Below are positions 27,027 through 36,142 of a stretch of DNA of 64,000 bases, in pieces. This stretch comes from an uncultured Lachnospiraceae bacterium. GTDB taxonomy: Bacteria > Bacillota > Clostridia > Lachnospirales > Lachnospiraceae. A program made the translations under genes and the position numbers. A model generated the notes under the pieces. The model worked only from the letters and a program-made list of their open reading frames with translations. It was not told the origin of the DNA and did not search any database. Each line of letters starts with the position of its first letter. The stretch's first letter is position 1. The stretch lies in assembly GCA_900315945.1 (NCBI GenBank), contig ONAZ01000001.1, forward strand, positions 86,701-150,700. The letters run 5' to 3'.

Positions 27027-28130
27027 TTAACTCATTTTTCTACAGTAACTTATATAATCATCTGCAACTCGTTCCATCGTATAATACTCCGAATAACTCT
27101 TTATATAGTCTTCATCCCAGTCTTTTTCATACCATTCAACAATAGCTCTTGCTAAAGCTTGATCCGTATGCTCTTTTACTAGAATAGCCACTTTAGAATC
27201 ATTTATATCATATGCTGTTTCATTATCTGCAAACATAATAACTGGTTTCCCATATTGAAGCATTTCTAATACAGCCAAACTCAATCCTTCATGTAAGCTT
27301 GGCAATGCAAGTCCATCTGCTCCACTATACACCTTAGGCATGTCATGTCTAGGCTTTGTACCTATGTATGTTACATTATCGTCTAATTTGTTTTTCTTTA
27401 TTTCTTCCTTCATTTTTTTTAATATTGGATACTTTACGGATTCTTTGCCGCAAAACACTATTTCAATATTTCTTTTCAGTTTCTCAGGCAATAAAGAAAA
27501 GGCTCTCACAAGTTGTATCTGGTTCTTTCTAGGCTGAAGAGATGCCGAGCATAATAGTGTTTTCTTGTTTTTTTTCTTCCTATCCAAAAACTCATCTGAT
27601 GCATTCCTAGGAACTCCATTTAGTATTACGCTCACATTTTTTTCTTCTATATTAGGACACTTAGATAATAGATCCTCTTTCATTTTAGAACCTACCATAA
27701 TTACCTTTAAATCATCTACCAAAAAAATACCATCCTTATTCAACAAATGACACACAAATGAAAATGGCCTTTTTAATCTTCTACAAATATTCACACAGTT
27801 AAAGCAAAACTCTCCCCCACCTTGTATTAAAATATAGTCAAAAGAGTTATTTATTAACAATTCTTCAAAGCATTTAGAAAGACTCCTTTGCCATACATCA
27901 ATATTATCCTTTGTTCTTTCTCCTAAAACATACTCCGAATTTCCTAAAACCTCAATATGTCCGTATTGCATGTCGTTCAAAGATATAGCACCTTGAAACA
28001 AATAAGCCTCCTCTTTTCTACCTATATACTCAGCAATATCAGAAATCATAATTGCTCCACCATTACGCGCTATTTCAAATCCAAAATCCGTTTTAGAAAA
28101 AATACTCCATGCAACTGTTAATATTCTCAT
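27027..28130 (-). CDS. GT4-family glycosyltransferase
   Basis: 367 residues, GT-B fold. The N-terminal half binds acceptor (FEIARNGGAIMISDIAEYIG); the C-terminal half has the family 4 donor site (KKTLLCSASLQPRKNQIQLVRAFSLL, GTKPRHDMPKVYSGADGLALPSLHEGLSLAVLEMLQYGKPV) with the conserved E-x7-E in HEGLSLAVLE. No Rossmann extra module, unlike its neighbours. Located between neuB and a GT2, so probably acts early in assembly of the same glycan. Confidence 0.88.
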   Translation of the reverse strand: MRILTVAWSIFSKTDFGFEIARNGGAIMISDIAEYIGRKEEAYLFQGAISLNDMQYGHIEVLGNSEYVLGERTKDNIDVWQRSLSKCFEELLINNSFDYILIQGGGEFCFNCVNICRRLKRPFSFVCHLLNKDGIFLVDDLKVIMVGSKMKEDLLSKCPNIEEKNVSVILNGVPRNASDEFLDRKKKNKKTLLCSASLQPRKNQIQLVRAFSLLPEKLKRNIEIVFCGKESVKYPILKKMKEEIKKNKLDDNVTYIGTKPRHDMPKVYSGADGLALPSLHEGLSLAVLEMLQYGKPVIMFADNETAYDINDSKVAILVKEHTDQALARAIVEWYEKDWDEDYIKSYSEYYTMERVADDYISYCRKMS

Positions 28131-28151
28131 TGTTTAGCCACCACACATTCT

Positions 28152-29222
28152 CTATTCAAATACATTATAATGCAATACATCATCACATTTAACATCCTTT
28201 TTTACACATTTTCCAACTATCTTGTCAAACATATCCACTGTGATTCCCTTCCCAGGTCTTTTCCATGTAATCATTGTTTCAGTGATAACTGTTCCCTTAG
28301 GAATATCACACGCCGCTACAAGAGAACGTCTAGCGTTCTCTCTTGCCTTTATTTCTGAAGGCAAACATTTTAGTTCACCATTTCCACAGATCTTTTCTAT
28401 GTTTTGAATCTCTGCAAGAATATGTTTTGCGTCATCAGGATCCATCGCATGGTAATGATCATTTCCCTTTAGTTCTTTATCTAAAGTAAAGTGCTTTTCT
28501 ATCACAGTTGCACCTAGTGTATATGCTGTCTTTAAGACATCATATCCTTTGCCAGGTCTTGTGTGGTCCGAATATCCAATTATTAAATTAGGATACTTTC
28601 TTTTTAAAGTCTCTATTTTCCTTAGATTAGCATGTTCATACGGAGTTGGATACTCTAATACACAGTGTAGTAAAGCAAGTGGCTGCCTGTTATATTTACG
28701 TATCAATTGAACACTTCTATCTATCTCATCCTCATTGGATGCTCCAACCGACAGTATAATTGGCTTATTCTTTTTTGCTTGATACTCAATAAAGCTTAGA
28801 TTATTCAAATCAGATGAAGATATTTTATACACATTCATCATTGATTCCAAATAATCTGCTGACTCAATGTCAAATGGAGTTGACAAGAACTCTATATTGT
28901 TTTTTTCTGAAAACTTTGCTAATTCCCTATACTCTTTCTCTCCAAAAGAATCATACTTTTTAAAAAGCTCATACTGTGAACGAGTAGGTTCTTCTTTTAT
29001 ATCCCAATAATATGGAGAATCTTTTGAAACTATAGTTTCCGCCTTATAACTCTGAAATTTCACAGCATGAATACCTGCATTAGCAGCCTCTTTTATCATC
29101 AGTTTTGCAGCTTCCATAGGTGTGACTCCTTCTTTTTTTGCAATATCATAATAATTAACACCTATTTCTGCTATTAGCAAAAAATCTTTATTTCTTAGTT
29201 GTTCTTCTATAGTATGCTTCAT
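28152..29222 (-). CDS. NeuB-family nonulosonic acid synthase
   Basis: About 356 residues from the ATG at 29222 (a GTG at 29237 is possible). Condenses phosphoenolpyruvate with a six-carbon N-acyl sugar to give a sialic, legionaminic or pseudaminic acid. Seen: LIAEIGVNYY, AVKFQSYKAETIVS, LSTPFD, LALLHCVLEYPTPYEHANL, IGYSDHT, VIEKHFTLDKELKGNDHYHAMDP, and a C-terminal SAF antifreeze-like domain (about 285-350, RRSLVAACDIPKGTVIT, KRPGKGI). Followed in the operon by a GT4 and preceded by a CMP-sugar synthetase fusion, so the pathway from acid to CMP-activated donor is here. Which nonulosonic acid is made is not clear from sequence. Confidence 0.92.
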   Translation of the reverse strand: MKHTIEEQLRNKDFLLIAEIGVNYYDIAKKEGVTPMEAAKLMIKEAANAGIHAVKFQSYKAETIVSKDSPYYWDIKEEPTRSQYELFKKYDSFGEKEYRELAKFSEKNNIEFLSTPFDIESADYLESMMNVYKISSSDLNNLSFIEYQAKKNKPIILSVGASNEDEIDRSVQLIRKYNRQPLALLHCVLEYPTPYEHANLRKIETLKRKYPNLIIGYSDHTRPGKGYDVLKTAYTLGATVIEKHFTLDKELKGNDHYHAMDPDDAKHILAEIQNIEKICGNGELKCLPSEIKARENARRSLVAACDIPKGTVITETMITWKRPGKGITVDMFDKIVGKCVKKDVKCDDVLHYNVFE

Positions 29223-29265
29223 CTTCAAAAATCTCACTTAAAAAACGTATTTCATACACTCTCTT

Positions 29266-30873
29266 CTATAAATTATTTAACAATTTAGATACTCGTTCCC
29301 TACCATTTTTTAAATCATTTCTTAACAATTTTTCCTGAATTCGTTCTCTCTCTAATTTAGGCATGGCAAGGTAATAATCCAACGTTGATTCTATCATATA
29401 ATCCGTTGGACTTATCCCCATATTCAGAAACCCATTGGTCTCAGAAACAAACCCATGCATTTCCTCTCTCTCGTTCTGAGATAACACAACAGACGGTATT
29501 CCCAACATAGCTAATTCATATGCAGTTCTACCTCTTGATGTTATTGCGATATCACATTTCGACATCATATCTGGCATATTTTTTACATCAAAACACACAT
29601 GTATATTAGGTATTTCATTATATTTCATCAATTCATCAACATTTTCTTTTGCTCTACCTAAAGCAATATGAAAATCATATTCTACATATTTTTCTTTTTT
29701 TATAATGTTAAACAACCGTTCTGTATAGTTTTGAGGGTCTGCTCCACCAAAACAAATAAAAACATTATTTATTTGTTTCTTAATCTGTATAGGTTGATAC
29801 ATCAAAAAAATCTTTGGCGCTATATAATACTTTTCACCCCCATAAATCTTTCCAACAACATCGTCTTTGTTTAACGCATTAAAAACGATATCTGCCTCAT
29901 TGATTCCTTCTCCATCATCCTCGAAATTTACTATCTTACTATTTAACGGTAGGACACTTCGCAACCCTATCATATAGTCAAGCGACGTTGATAGAATATC
30001 ATTTATAAAAATATCATATTGCTTTTCTTTTACTATATGAAACAACTCTACTATTCCATTTACAGGCACCAAATTATGAGTTGTTTCTCCAAATATATAT
30101 CTCTCAGTCTGATTTCGATCGTAATATATATCTGGTTTTATCAAAAATTCATCTGCTAATTCTAGTGCTCTATATACATGTCCTGTTCCTCTAGTTTGAT
30201 TTCCATTTACATAAATAGCTATCTTTTTTTTTGATAATATCTCCTCAGCTGCATACATGTCTATAAATGTATCTACATCTATAGCCTCCTCTTGTGATAA
30301 CTCAAATACATCTACCTTCTTTCCTATACGACTTACTTCCGTTATAACATCGTATTTAGAAATAACAAATGCTCCCGTCTCTATATAATTTGCAGGCAAA
30401 AACTGACGATTTAGTCTTCTCTTGTAATTAGGAATCTTTTTCCCATCTTTCTCACTCCACGACAAATGTGGTTGATTCGTTGCTGATATTACAGTATCTA
30501 ACCCATTATCAATGGTATATTTAATAGCATTATCAAGTGTTTCTACTTGCAAAGTTGGTGATGTAGGTTGCATTGTTATAATATAGTCATAATGCTTTTG
30601 CTCAGACTCTATCACATCATAAATAACCGCATCTAACGTAATATCATCTCCACACAATTCATTTCGTCTCCATCGACACCGCGTCCCCATCTGCTCCGCT
30701 AAAATCTTTACCTCATATGAATCGGTTGATATTACAACATCAGTGATATACTCTGAAGACAAAGCGTTCTGTATAGAATAATAAATCATGGGATGTCCAT
30801 GTATTAATCTTATATTTTTGTTAGGTATTCCTTTAGACCCTGCTCTTGCTGGGATAATTGATAATACTTTCAT
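29266..30873 (-). CDS. CMP-nonulosonate cytidylyltransferase fused to PseG-like hydrolase
   Basis: 535 residues. Residues 1-215 are a CMP-sialate/legionaminate/pseudaminate synthetase (IIPARAGSKGIPNKNIRLI, MQPTSPTLQ, ETGAFVISK, EEAIDVDTFIDMYAAEEI). Residues 216-535 are PseG/SpsG-like (IYVNGNQTRGTGHVYRALEL, NFEDDGEGINEADIVFNAL, CFGGADPQNYTERL, TSRGRTAYELAMLGIPSVVLSQN), a GT-B-like fold that in pseudaminate or legionaminate synthesis removes UDP before the NeuB step. Having both suggests a di-N-acyl nonulosonate rather than plain sialic acid. The earlier steps (dehydratase, aminotransferase, acetyltransferase) are not in the window. First gene of the operon; an IS110 remnant lies upstream. Confidence 0.87.
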   Translation of the reverse strand: MKVLSIIPARAGSKGIPNKNIRLIHGHPMIYYSIQNALSSEYITDVVISTDSYEVKILAEQMGTRCRWRRNELCGDDITLDAVIYDVIESEQKHYDYIITMQPTSPTLQVETLDNAIKYTIDNGLDTVISATNQPHLSWSEKDGKKIPNYKRRLNRQFLPANYIETGAFVISKYDVITEVSRIGKKVDVFELSQEEAIDVDTFIDMYAAEEILSKKKIAIYVNGNQTRGTGHVYRALELADEFLIKPDIYYDRNQTERYIFGETTHNLVPVNGIVELFHIVKEKQYDIFINDILSTSLDYMIGLRSVLPLNSKIVNFEDDGEGINEADIVFNALNKDDVVGKIYGGEKYYIAPKIFLMYQPIQIKKQINNVFICFGGADPQNYTERLFNIIKKEKYVEYDFHIALGRAKENVDELMKYNEIPNIHVCFDVKNMPDMMSKCDIAITSRGRTAYELAMLGIPSVVLSQNEREEMHGFVSETNGFLNMGISPTDYMIESTLDYYLAMPKLERERIQEKLLRNDLKNGRERVSKLLNNL

Positions 30874-30904
30874 ACTAACGACTCTCTACTTTCTGTAGTA
30901 TGTT

Positions 30905-30941
30905 TTTAACAAAATCCTACTATTTTAAGGGCTTTGTTAAA
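30905..30941. repeat. Inverted repeat TTTAACAAA/TTTGTTAAA
   Basis: Nine-base arms at 30905-30913 and 30933-30941, 32-68 bases upstream of the CMP-synthetase gene. Possible regulator site or terminal structure of a mobile element. The bases between here and 31323 hold no intact gene. Confidence 0.4.
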
Positions 30942-31231
30942 TGTCACCTTTGTTCCATATATATCTCAAAGTAGCTCCTTCTGGATATGAATTGGCTTTT
31001 AAGAGCCTATTTCTGATGATTTATGGTACAAAAATTAGAACGTCTTTCTATGTGCCATTATAAAGGCCGTTCATATGTCCCATCCTCACCTACAGTAACT
31101 AACCTCTCATGTCTACCAGGATCATTGACCTCTGTCATGTCCTAAATTCCTTCGTCCTGCTTATCCATAGTTGGGTGCTACTCATGCTCCTATAGCAGGG
31201 TCATTGCCCTATAAAAAATGTCAACGCAGCT

Positions 31232-32026
31232 AACTGGCTCTACTTTGTTCTATATAACTTTGCATTCCTGTATCACAGCACCATTCTTGGCGGACGCTTT
31301 CCTGTTTACAGGTTTTTTATTGCTTAGGCAGCGATAAGGTTGCTGTCTCTATGGATGTCAGACATCATCTTGAATCTGTCATAATCCACACCCTTAGTCA
31401 GAATCGCATAGAATACACGAATCAGTTTGCAGCTTACGGCTATCATAGCCTGTATACCAAATCTCTTATTTCCGCATAAATACCTTCTGGCATATATGGG
31501 ATAGAATATCTTCCATCAACAACTAGCTTTGCAATTGTTTTTGGATCTTTTGAATCTGTTTTCCTTGGACTATTATCATCCAATTCTTTAATCTTTTTGA
31601 CTGAGTATGGATTGACCATTACTAACATCATTTGTCTATCTGATACATAGTTCGCAAGCGCAAACCAATAATGTCCTGTAGGCTCACAGCCTATTATTAC
31701 GATAGTCTTATTATTCTCAGTCCTAATAGCATCTGCCCAGTGATAGAAAGAGTTAAATCCTTCTATATCATTATTAAATGTGAAAACTTTTTTGGTAAGC
31801 TCTCTACCTCTGTTATCAAAGGCTCTGGCATAGTGCGTTCTACTTCCGATATCAACTCCGATTACTAACGTTGTATCTGTTACTTGTTCAATTTTCTCAT
31901 TCTGTGTATAATTCATAGTAAACCTCCTGTGTTTGATTGATATGTTACATCCACCAAGATGCATCTCAATCTTACCTTGAGGTTCTCTTTTATTCAACTG
32001 GCTCTATTTGTGAATTACAGGAATGC
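31232..32026 (-). mobile_element. IS110-family remnant
   Basis: An internally deleted IS110-type element. An 11-base direct repeat AACTGGCTCTA occurs at 31232-31242 and 31996-32006, and an 11-base inverted repeat GCATTCCTGTA at 31262-31272 matches 32016-32026, both framing the broken transposase. Sub-terminal inverted repeats are a feature of the IS1111 subgroup. The precise ends are uncertain, and the ~300 bases leftward (30942-31231) may also derive from an IS110-type non-coding region: they hold no ORF but are rich in short hairpins. Confidence 0.6.
31324..31916 (-). pseudogene. IS110-family transposase, internally deleted and frameshifted
   Basis: The N-terminal part (from the ATG at 31916, GGAGG six bases upstream) has the DEDD start VIGVDIGSRTHYARAFD, the CEPTGHYWFALANYV motif and KKIKELDDNSPRKTDSKDPK. 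It should run about 400 residues but changes frame near 31450 directly into the typical C-terminus (AMIAVSCKLIRVFYAILTKG, VDYDRFKMMSDI) and stops at 31324. The middle, including the serine-containing transposase domain, is missing. Not functional. Confidence 0.85.
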
Positions 32027-32048
32027 TCCTTGATTATCAATTCATTTC

Positions 32049-33317
32049 TTATACAAATAAACTGTCGAAATCTACTCTTTCAAATACTTCTAATTTGCCG
32101 CCACGAGTTGCGTTGTATATTTTCACATTGTTTTGACTAGCATAATCTTTTGCGCTAACATATGAATTGTACACCCATTCCGTTGCCGGTCTTGCGGTAA
32201 GCACCTTTTCCTCAAAAAAATGCGCATAATTCTTTTTTTCTTCTCCGTAATATGAAAAATCTACCCCCAATAAATAAATCTCATTATACCCCATATATAT
32301 AGCCCATTGTAAGCATGCATATGTCACTGTCCCTCCAGCATACGTTCCTTTTGTTAAGTCTGTGGCAAATCTTGTCTTATCATAATCCCTTCTTATATAA
32401 TTTACATGGTAGATATATTCATTTTTTTTATTGTTTTTGCAAACATCCTCGTTTGTATCTCCGATAAGAAACACCGTTTCGTCATCTTTATTTAACTCTT
32501 TATTTTTCCTATATGACGACAAGAAAACATAATCTTCTGCGACAAAATAATCCGGTCTCCAGCATGTTTTCGTATATGCCTTATATATTTCGTTCATACT
32601 AAATGTGTCTATATTATTTTCTTTTAATACATTTAAATCTTCAATACGTAAACTTGGACCAGTTGCAACAATAAAACACTTTTCTCCTTTGTGCTTGTTT
32701 TGGAATTTTTTTACAGGCTTAGAGTCATAATCTGCGATTCTTCTATCTAGATCAAAAAAATCTTTCACATCCCCCTTATAATTGTTAGTATCTGTAGCAT
32801 AATCACAGTTTAATATTTCATCGTACTCTATGTCGTTTTCCCTCACTAGGCAAAATCCTTCTTTTTTCAGCTGTTTCACAACAAATCTAGACTCAAAGCC
32901 ATCTTCATCAATATAAACATCTGTCCCAGATTCTCGTCCCCATTGTGCAACCATGATAGCGTGTATACTTCTTCCACGTATTAAGTATTTTTTTGAATGT
33001 TTAAAATAATTCTTTATATATTTTTTTAAATATTCTCTTTGATATGGCTCCTGGTATGGTCCACATGCATCTGTTAATTTAAAGAAAGAATTAACGCCTT
33101 TATTGTTCAAAATATCAACCCCTGCTTTCTCATCTTCAAAGCTTATAATAATAGGGTATTTACACCAATTAGCTTTGTATTCATCAAGAGAAATTATAGG
33201 TAAATTATCAACTTCAACTTCAAGATTCTCATCTATGAAAGCCACGATATACTTATCTGTCAATTGTTTATATAATCGTCTGCCTCGCTCACCAGCACCC
33301 CATATTACAAATTGCAT
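32049..33317 (-). CDS. Rossmann module + DUF115/GT42-like sialyltransferase-type protein
   Basis: About 422 residues from the ATG at 33317. Residues 1-95: recurring Rossmann module (QFVIWGAGERGRRLYKQL, FIDENLEVE). Residues 180-420: CFIVATGPSLRIEDLNVLKE, MNEIYKAY, RPDYFVAED, TYAGGTVTYACLQWAIYMGY and EIYLLGVDFSYYGE. This arrangement fits DUF115 proteins (motility accessory factor type) and the GT42 sialyltransferases, which use CMP-nonulosonates. The neighbouring CMP-nonulosonate synthetase and NeuB make a nonulosonate transferase the likely role. Known DUF115 Maf proteins glycosylate flagellin; two flagellins lie 30 kb away. The substrate is inferred. Confidence 0.75.
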   Translation of the reverse strand: MQFVIWGAGERGRRLYKQLTDKYIVAFIDENLEVEVDNLPIISLDEYKANWCKYPIIISFEDEKAGVDILNNKGVNSFFKLTDACGPYQEPYQREYLKKYIKNYFKHSKKYLIRGRSIHAIMVAQWGRESGTDVYIDEDGFESRFVVKQLKKEGFCLVRENDIEYDEILNCDYATDTNNYKGDVKDFFDLDRRIADYDSKPVKKFQNKHKGEKCFIVATGPSLRIEDLNVLKENNIDTFSMNEIYKAYTKTCWRPDYFVAEDYVFLSSYRKNKELNKDDETVFLIGDTNEDVCKNNKKNEYIYHVNYIRRDYDKTRFATDLTKGTYAGGTVTYACLQWAIYMGYNEIYLLGVDFSYYGEEKKNYAHFFEEKVLTARPATEWVYNSYVSAKDYASQNNVKIYNATRGGKLEVFERVDFDSLFV

Positions 33318-33366
33318 GTCACCTCTCCACACTTTTCTTTTTTACACTATGTTCTTATTACGTCTT

Positions 33367-34395
33367 TTATAACCAACTCATGTTCCCATGGTGAATCCAT
33401 GCTGTATTATTTGCAATTGAACATTTTCCAGTATACTGATTCTTACCTTGAAAGCTCATAGGATAAATATTCATATCACCTATAGTCTGTAATCTGTTAT
33501 TAATAATATAGCCATATTTTTTTAGAACTCTATATGAATGAGTATTACAAGATGTTTTATCTATATTGCCATGCTTATCTACAATACTACATGTATTATA
33601 ATAATCTCTTAGTTCTTTTATCATAACCGAGCCAGGTTCACACCCAAACCCACTCCCTAAATTCATCGTTAGTGAAGCATCTACACTAGCAAAGCATTTT
33701 TGGTATAAAAGCTCGTCTGGTTTTTTTATCAACTCTATGTCGGTATCCAAATATATCCCGCCATACTTGAACAAAACATCTAATCTTAAATAATCGGGCA
33801 CAAACCCCCACATCTTCATTTCGTATGTTTGCCACATATATTTATTCTTTTTTATATCATAATTATATTCATTCCACTCATAAAAATCATAATCCTGACA
33901 CATACATTTCCATTTATCAATATTTTTTTGAATGTCTTTTGGTTTTTCGCTTCCAAACCACGCATAGTGAATGACTTTAGGTATTAAAGGCCTTTCGCTT
34001 TCTTTTAAGATCTGGTATCTGTCATATTCAAGCTCTATATCAGCAACTTCATCTATTGAAACTACAACAAGTTTGTTTTCTCTATCAATTCTTTTTAACT
34101 GTTTGAATATTTCTTCATAATATATACTTGCAACAAGTATAATGGTTTTACAGTCCCATATTCCCCACAAATCCTTAGGCTTATATACAGGAAGGCTTCC
34201 TCCTCTATATTCTAAGCCCAAGGTATTATTCTCGATATTGTTATCTAACACACCTACTACATTTTTGCCTAGTCCCCAACCATCAATATATAGCAATACT
34301 CTTTTTCCTTGTATTCCTGCACCAAAAAGAATAATTGTGCTATCTTGCAAAATGTCAATTAATTTCTCTAAAGATAATCCTCTTAGAACTTTCAT
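33367..34395 (-). CDS. Rossmann module + GT32-type glycosyltransferase
   Basis: 342 residues. Residues 1-120: recurring Rossmann module (STIILFGAGIQGKRVLLYI, VLDNNIENNTLG, TIILVASIYYEEIFKQL). Residues 130-342: GT32 domain with IPKVIHYAWFGSEKPKDIQ, DYLRLDVLFKYGGIYLDTDIELI (DxD), GFGCEPGSVMI and the C-terminal WIHHGNMSW. Same two-domain layout as 24722-25843 but with different loop sequences. One copy of the leader repeat with its terminator lies between this gene and the upstream tagF-like gene. Confidence 0.85.
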   Translation of the reverse strand: MKVLRGLSLEKLIDILQDSTIILFGAGIQGKRVLLYIDGWGLGKNVVGVLDNNIENNTLGLEYRGGSLPVYKPKDLWGIWDCKTIILVASIYYEEIFKQLKRIDRENKLVVVSIDEVADIELEYDRYQILKESERPLIPKVIHYAWFGSEKPKDIQKNIDKWKCMCQDYDFYEWNEYNYDIKKNKYMWQTYEMKMWGFVPDYLRLDVLFKYGGIYLDTDIELIKKPDELLYQKCFASVDASLTMNLGSGFGCEPGSVMIKELRDYYNTCSIVDKHGNIDKTSCNTHSYRVLKKYGYIINNRLQTIGDMNIYPMSFQGKNQYTGKCSIANNTAWIHHGNMSWL

Positions 34396-34490
34396 ATATT
34401 ATACCTCAGTATACAGAATAACTGCAAAAGCGCATACACTGCGTAATTGTTACTTAATGGATACAACTATTGTTCTCCAAATCATTATAT

Positions 34491-34620
34491 TAATTAAAAG
34501 ACTCTACACTTCTCGTGTAAAATCTTTATCAATTATGTTTTCTGTAATTCCCTTCACACCGAATGCCGTCGCTGGCTCAATATACACATTTATATATATC
34601 GGAGAGTTGACGAGAAAAGT
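34491..34620 (-). repeat. Leader repeat, copy A (upstream of GT32 gene)
   Basis: First of three ~120-bp intergenic copies (others 35971-36100 and 40286-40405), all in the same orientation and all upstream of minus-strand surface genes. On the minus strand: an AT-rich palindromic segment, a conserved core ending GGTGTGAAGGGAATTACA that folds as a short hairpin with an AGGGAA loop, then a terminator hairpin (34496-34527). The pattern suggests a cis-acting attenuator. Confidence 0.7.
34496..34527 (-). terminator. Terminator hairpin of leader copy A
   Basis: Minus strand AAAGATTTTACAC, loop GAGAA, GTGTAGAGTCTTTT. It ends the upstream tagF-like transcript unless read through, and precedes the GT32 gene by about 100 bases. 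Confidence 0.65.
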
Positions 34621-34651
34621 TGATGCTAACAATTGTATTATTAGGAATTAA

Positions 34652-35896
34652 TCAACATTTTGCATGAATTATTTCAGCAATCTTTTTACTTGCTTTTCCA
34701 TTGAATGTCAGGTTCATTTTTTTATCAAATTCTTCTAGTCTCATAGCGTACTTATCGCTATCAAAACTCTTTATTTTATCTTCTAATTCATCGTTAGTCG
34801 TCGAAATTGAAAAAGGGAAATCAATATCCATCCCAGGAAAAATATCTTGATTGATACTCACATTACCTTTGGCATCGCCTGTAATGTCCCAGAACAGAGC
34901 GCCCCTATCATTTCTATACTCTTCGATATCATCTGCGTATATAAACACTGGCATTCTTGCGAATCCAGCCTCAAAGCAAGCACTAGAGTAGTCCGTTATA
35001 TAAGCATCCATTCCAGCTAACAACGTATAAAAATCATCTTCCTGACTCTCATTGATTATTCGATCCTGTATATTTGAATTTTTATAATCATTAAATGATG
35101 CAGCCAACTGTGGATGAACACGAACACATATATACCATTCCCCTCCGAACTTCTTCTCGAAATTGTTAATTAATCTGGCAAAATCTATTGTCCATTCTTC
35201 TGAATAAACATAACGTTTTCCATCTTTTGCTCCCTCACGAAAGGTAGGGGCGAACATCAGAATTTTTGCATCTGTTGGAAGACCTTTTTTCTTTCTGTAT
35301 CTCTTCTTGATTCTGTCTCTATTACCATAAAGCACATCACAACGAGGTGCTCCTGTCTTTAACATATGTCCATTGTATAAGAGCCCCTTTGGACACATTA
35401 TCTCGCAAAACTTCGAATCTATGATAAGATCATCTATCATATCCGAATCATTTTTGCTAACCAAATATGCCATCTTAGAGAATCCTTCTCCCCTCCATAG
35501 ACCAACCGTCTTAATTCCAATAGTATAATGGTTAGTATTAAGATAGTACTGTCCCTTTCTCTTGCAAGTGCCATATGGTTTTCTATAATTATCAATCCAC
35601 ACCTTAGACCTGCTCAGCCAATACGCTCTGCTTAATAAGGTATTAGGAACTTTTCCAATATAGCTTGGGAACTTCTTGTTCATATCATTTACGAACCACA
35701 CAAACTTAATATCAGGATGTTGTTTATGCAGTTCCTTAACGATATACTTCGGATTACATCCGAATCCCCCCTTGCCTTCGAAGGTGCAGACACTAACACG
35801 CTTATTATCTATAGGGAAGATTCTCATCATATAGAAGCATAATCGATTGCCCAAAGCTTTTATTTTTCTATATCTAATATAATTTTTTTCGTTCAT
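34652..35896 (-). CDS. TagB/TagF-like CDP-glycerol glycerophosphotransferase
   Basis: About 414 residues from the ATG at 35896, chosen because the start MNEKNYIRYRKIKALG matches the decayed paralogue; no strong ribosome binding site is visible and an upstream start at 35929 is possible. A Glyphos_transf domain: VWFVNDMNKKFPSY, RSKVWIDNYRKPYG, HTIGIKTVGLWRGEGFSKM, GAPRCDVLYGNRDRIKK, MFAPTFREGAKDGKRYVYSE, RVHPQLA and YITDYSSACFEAGFARMPVFIY, the last containing the conserved DYSS catalytic-region motif. It transfers glycerol phosphate (or a related polyol phosphate) from a CDP donor to a glycan. A frameshifted copy lies at 38952-40201. Confidence 0.88.
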   Translation of the reverse strand: MNEKNYIRYRKIKALGNRLCFYMMRIFPIDNKRVSVCTFEGKGGFGCNPKYIVKELHKQHPDIKFVWFVNDMNKKFPSYIGKVPNTLLSRAYWLSRSKVWIDNYRKPYGTCKRKGQYYLNTNHYTIGIKTVGLWRGEGFSKMAYLVSKNDSDMIDDLIIDSKFCEIMCPKGLLYNGHMLKTGAPRCDVLYGNRDRIKKRYRKKKGLPTDAKILMFAPTFREGAKDGKRYVYSEEWTIDFARLINNFEKKFGGEWYICVRVHPQLAASFNDYKNSNIQDRIINESQEDDFYTLLAGMDAYITDYSSACFEAGFARMPVFIYADDIEEYRNDRGALFWDITGDAKGNVSINQDIFPGMDIDFPFSISTTNDELEDKIKSFDSDKYAMRLEEFDKKMNLTFNGKASKKIAEIIHAKC

Positions 35897-35970
35897 TATC
35901 TTATTTTTAATCATTGTTTCGAAAAACACTATTATTCTACGAACTTCGTGACATAAATCATTATATCATT

Positions 35971-36100
35971 AATCCAAAAAAGACTCTACACTCCTCGTGT
36001 AAAGTCTTTACCATTCTTATTATCTGTGATTCCCTTCACACCAAGTGACGTCGTTGGCGCAATATACATATTTATATGTATATCGGAGAGTTGATGGGAA
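35971..36100 (-). repeat. Leader repeat, copy B (upstream of tagF-like gene)
   Basis: Second copy of the leader: core GGTGTGAAGGGAATCACA with perfect TGTGA/TCACA stem, a CCAA...TTGG pairing just before it, and the best terminator of the three. Lies 75-200 bases upstream of the tagF-like start and directly left of the IS30 remnant. Confidence 0.72.
35976..36009 (-). terminator. Terminator hairpin of leader copy B
   Basis: Minus strand AAAGACTTTACAC, GAGGA loop, GTGTAGAGTCTTTTTT: a 12-13 bp stem followed by a T-run, before the tagF-like gene it leads into. Transcription must pass it to reach the gene. Confidence 0.75.
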
Positions 36101-36142
36101 TAGTTAATACTAGTATAGTCTTTGTACTTAATTAAGTCGAAT

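Noticed and set aside
30942..31231. Possible small protein in the IS110 flank (frame ending GEDGTYERPL)
   Set aside because: No start with ribosome binding site and stops in all frames nearby; treated as non-coding.
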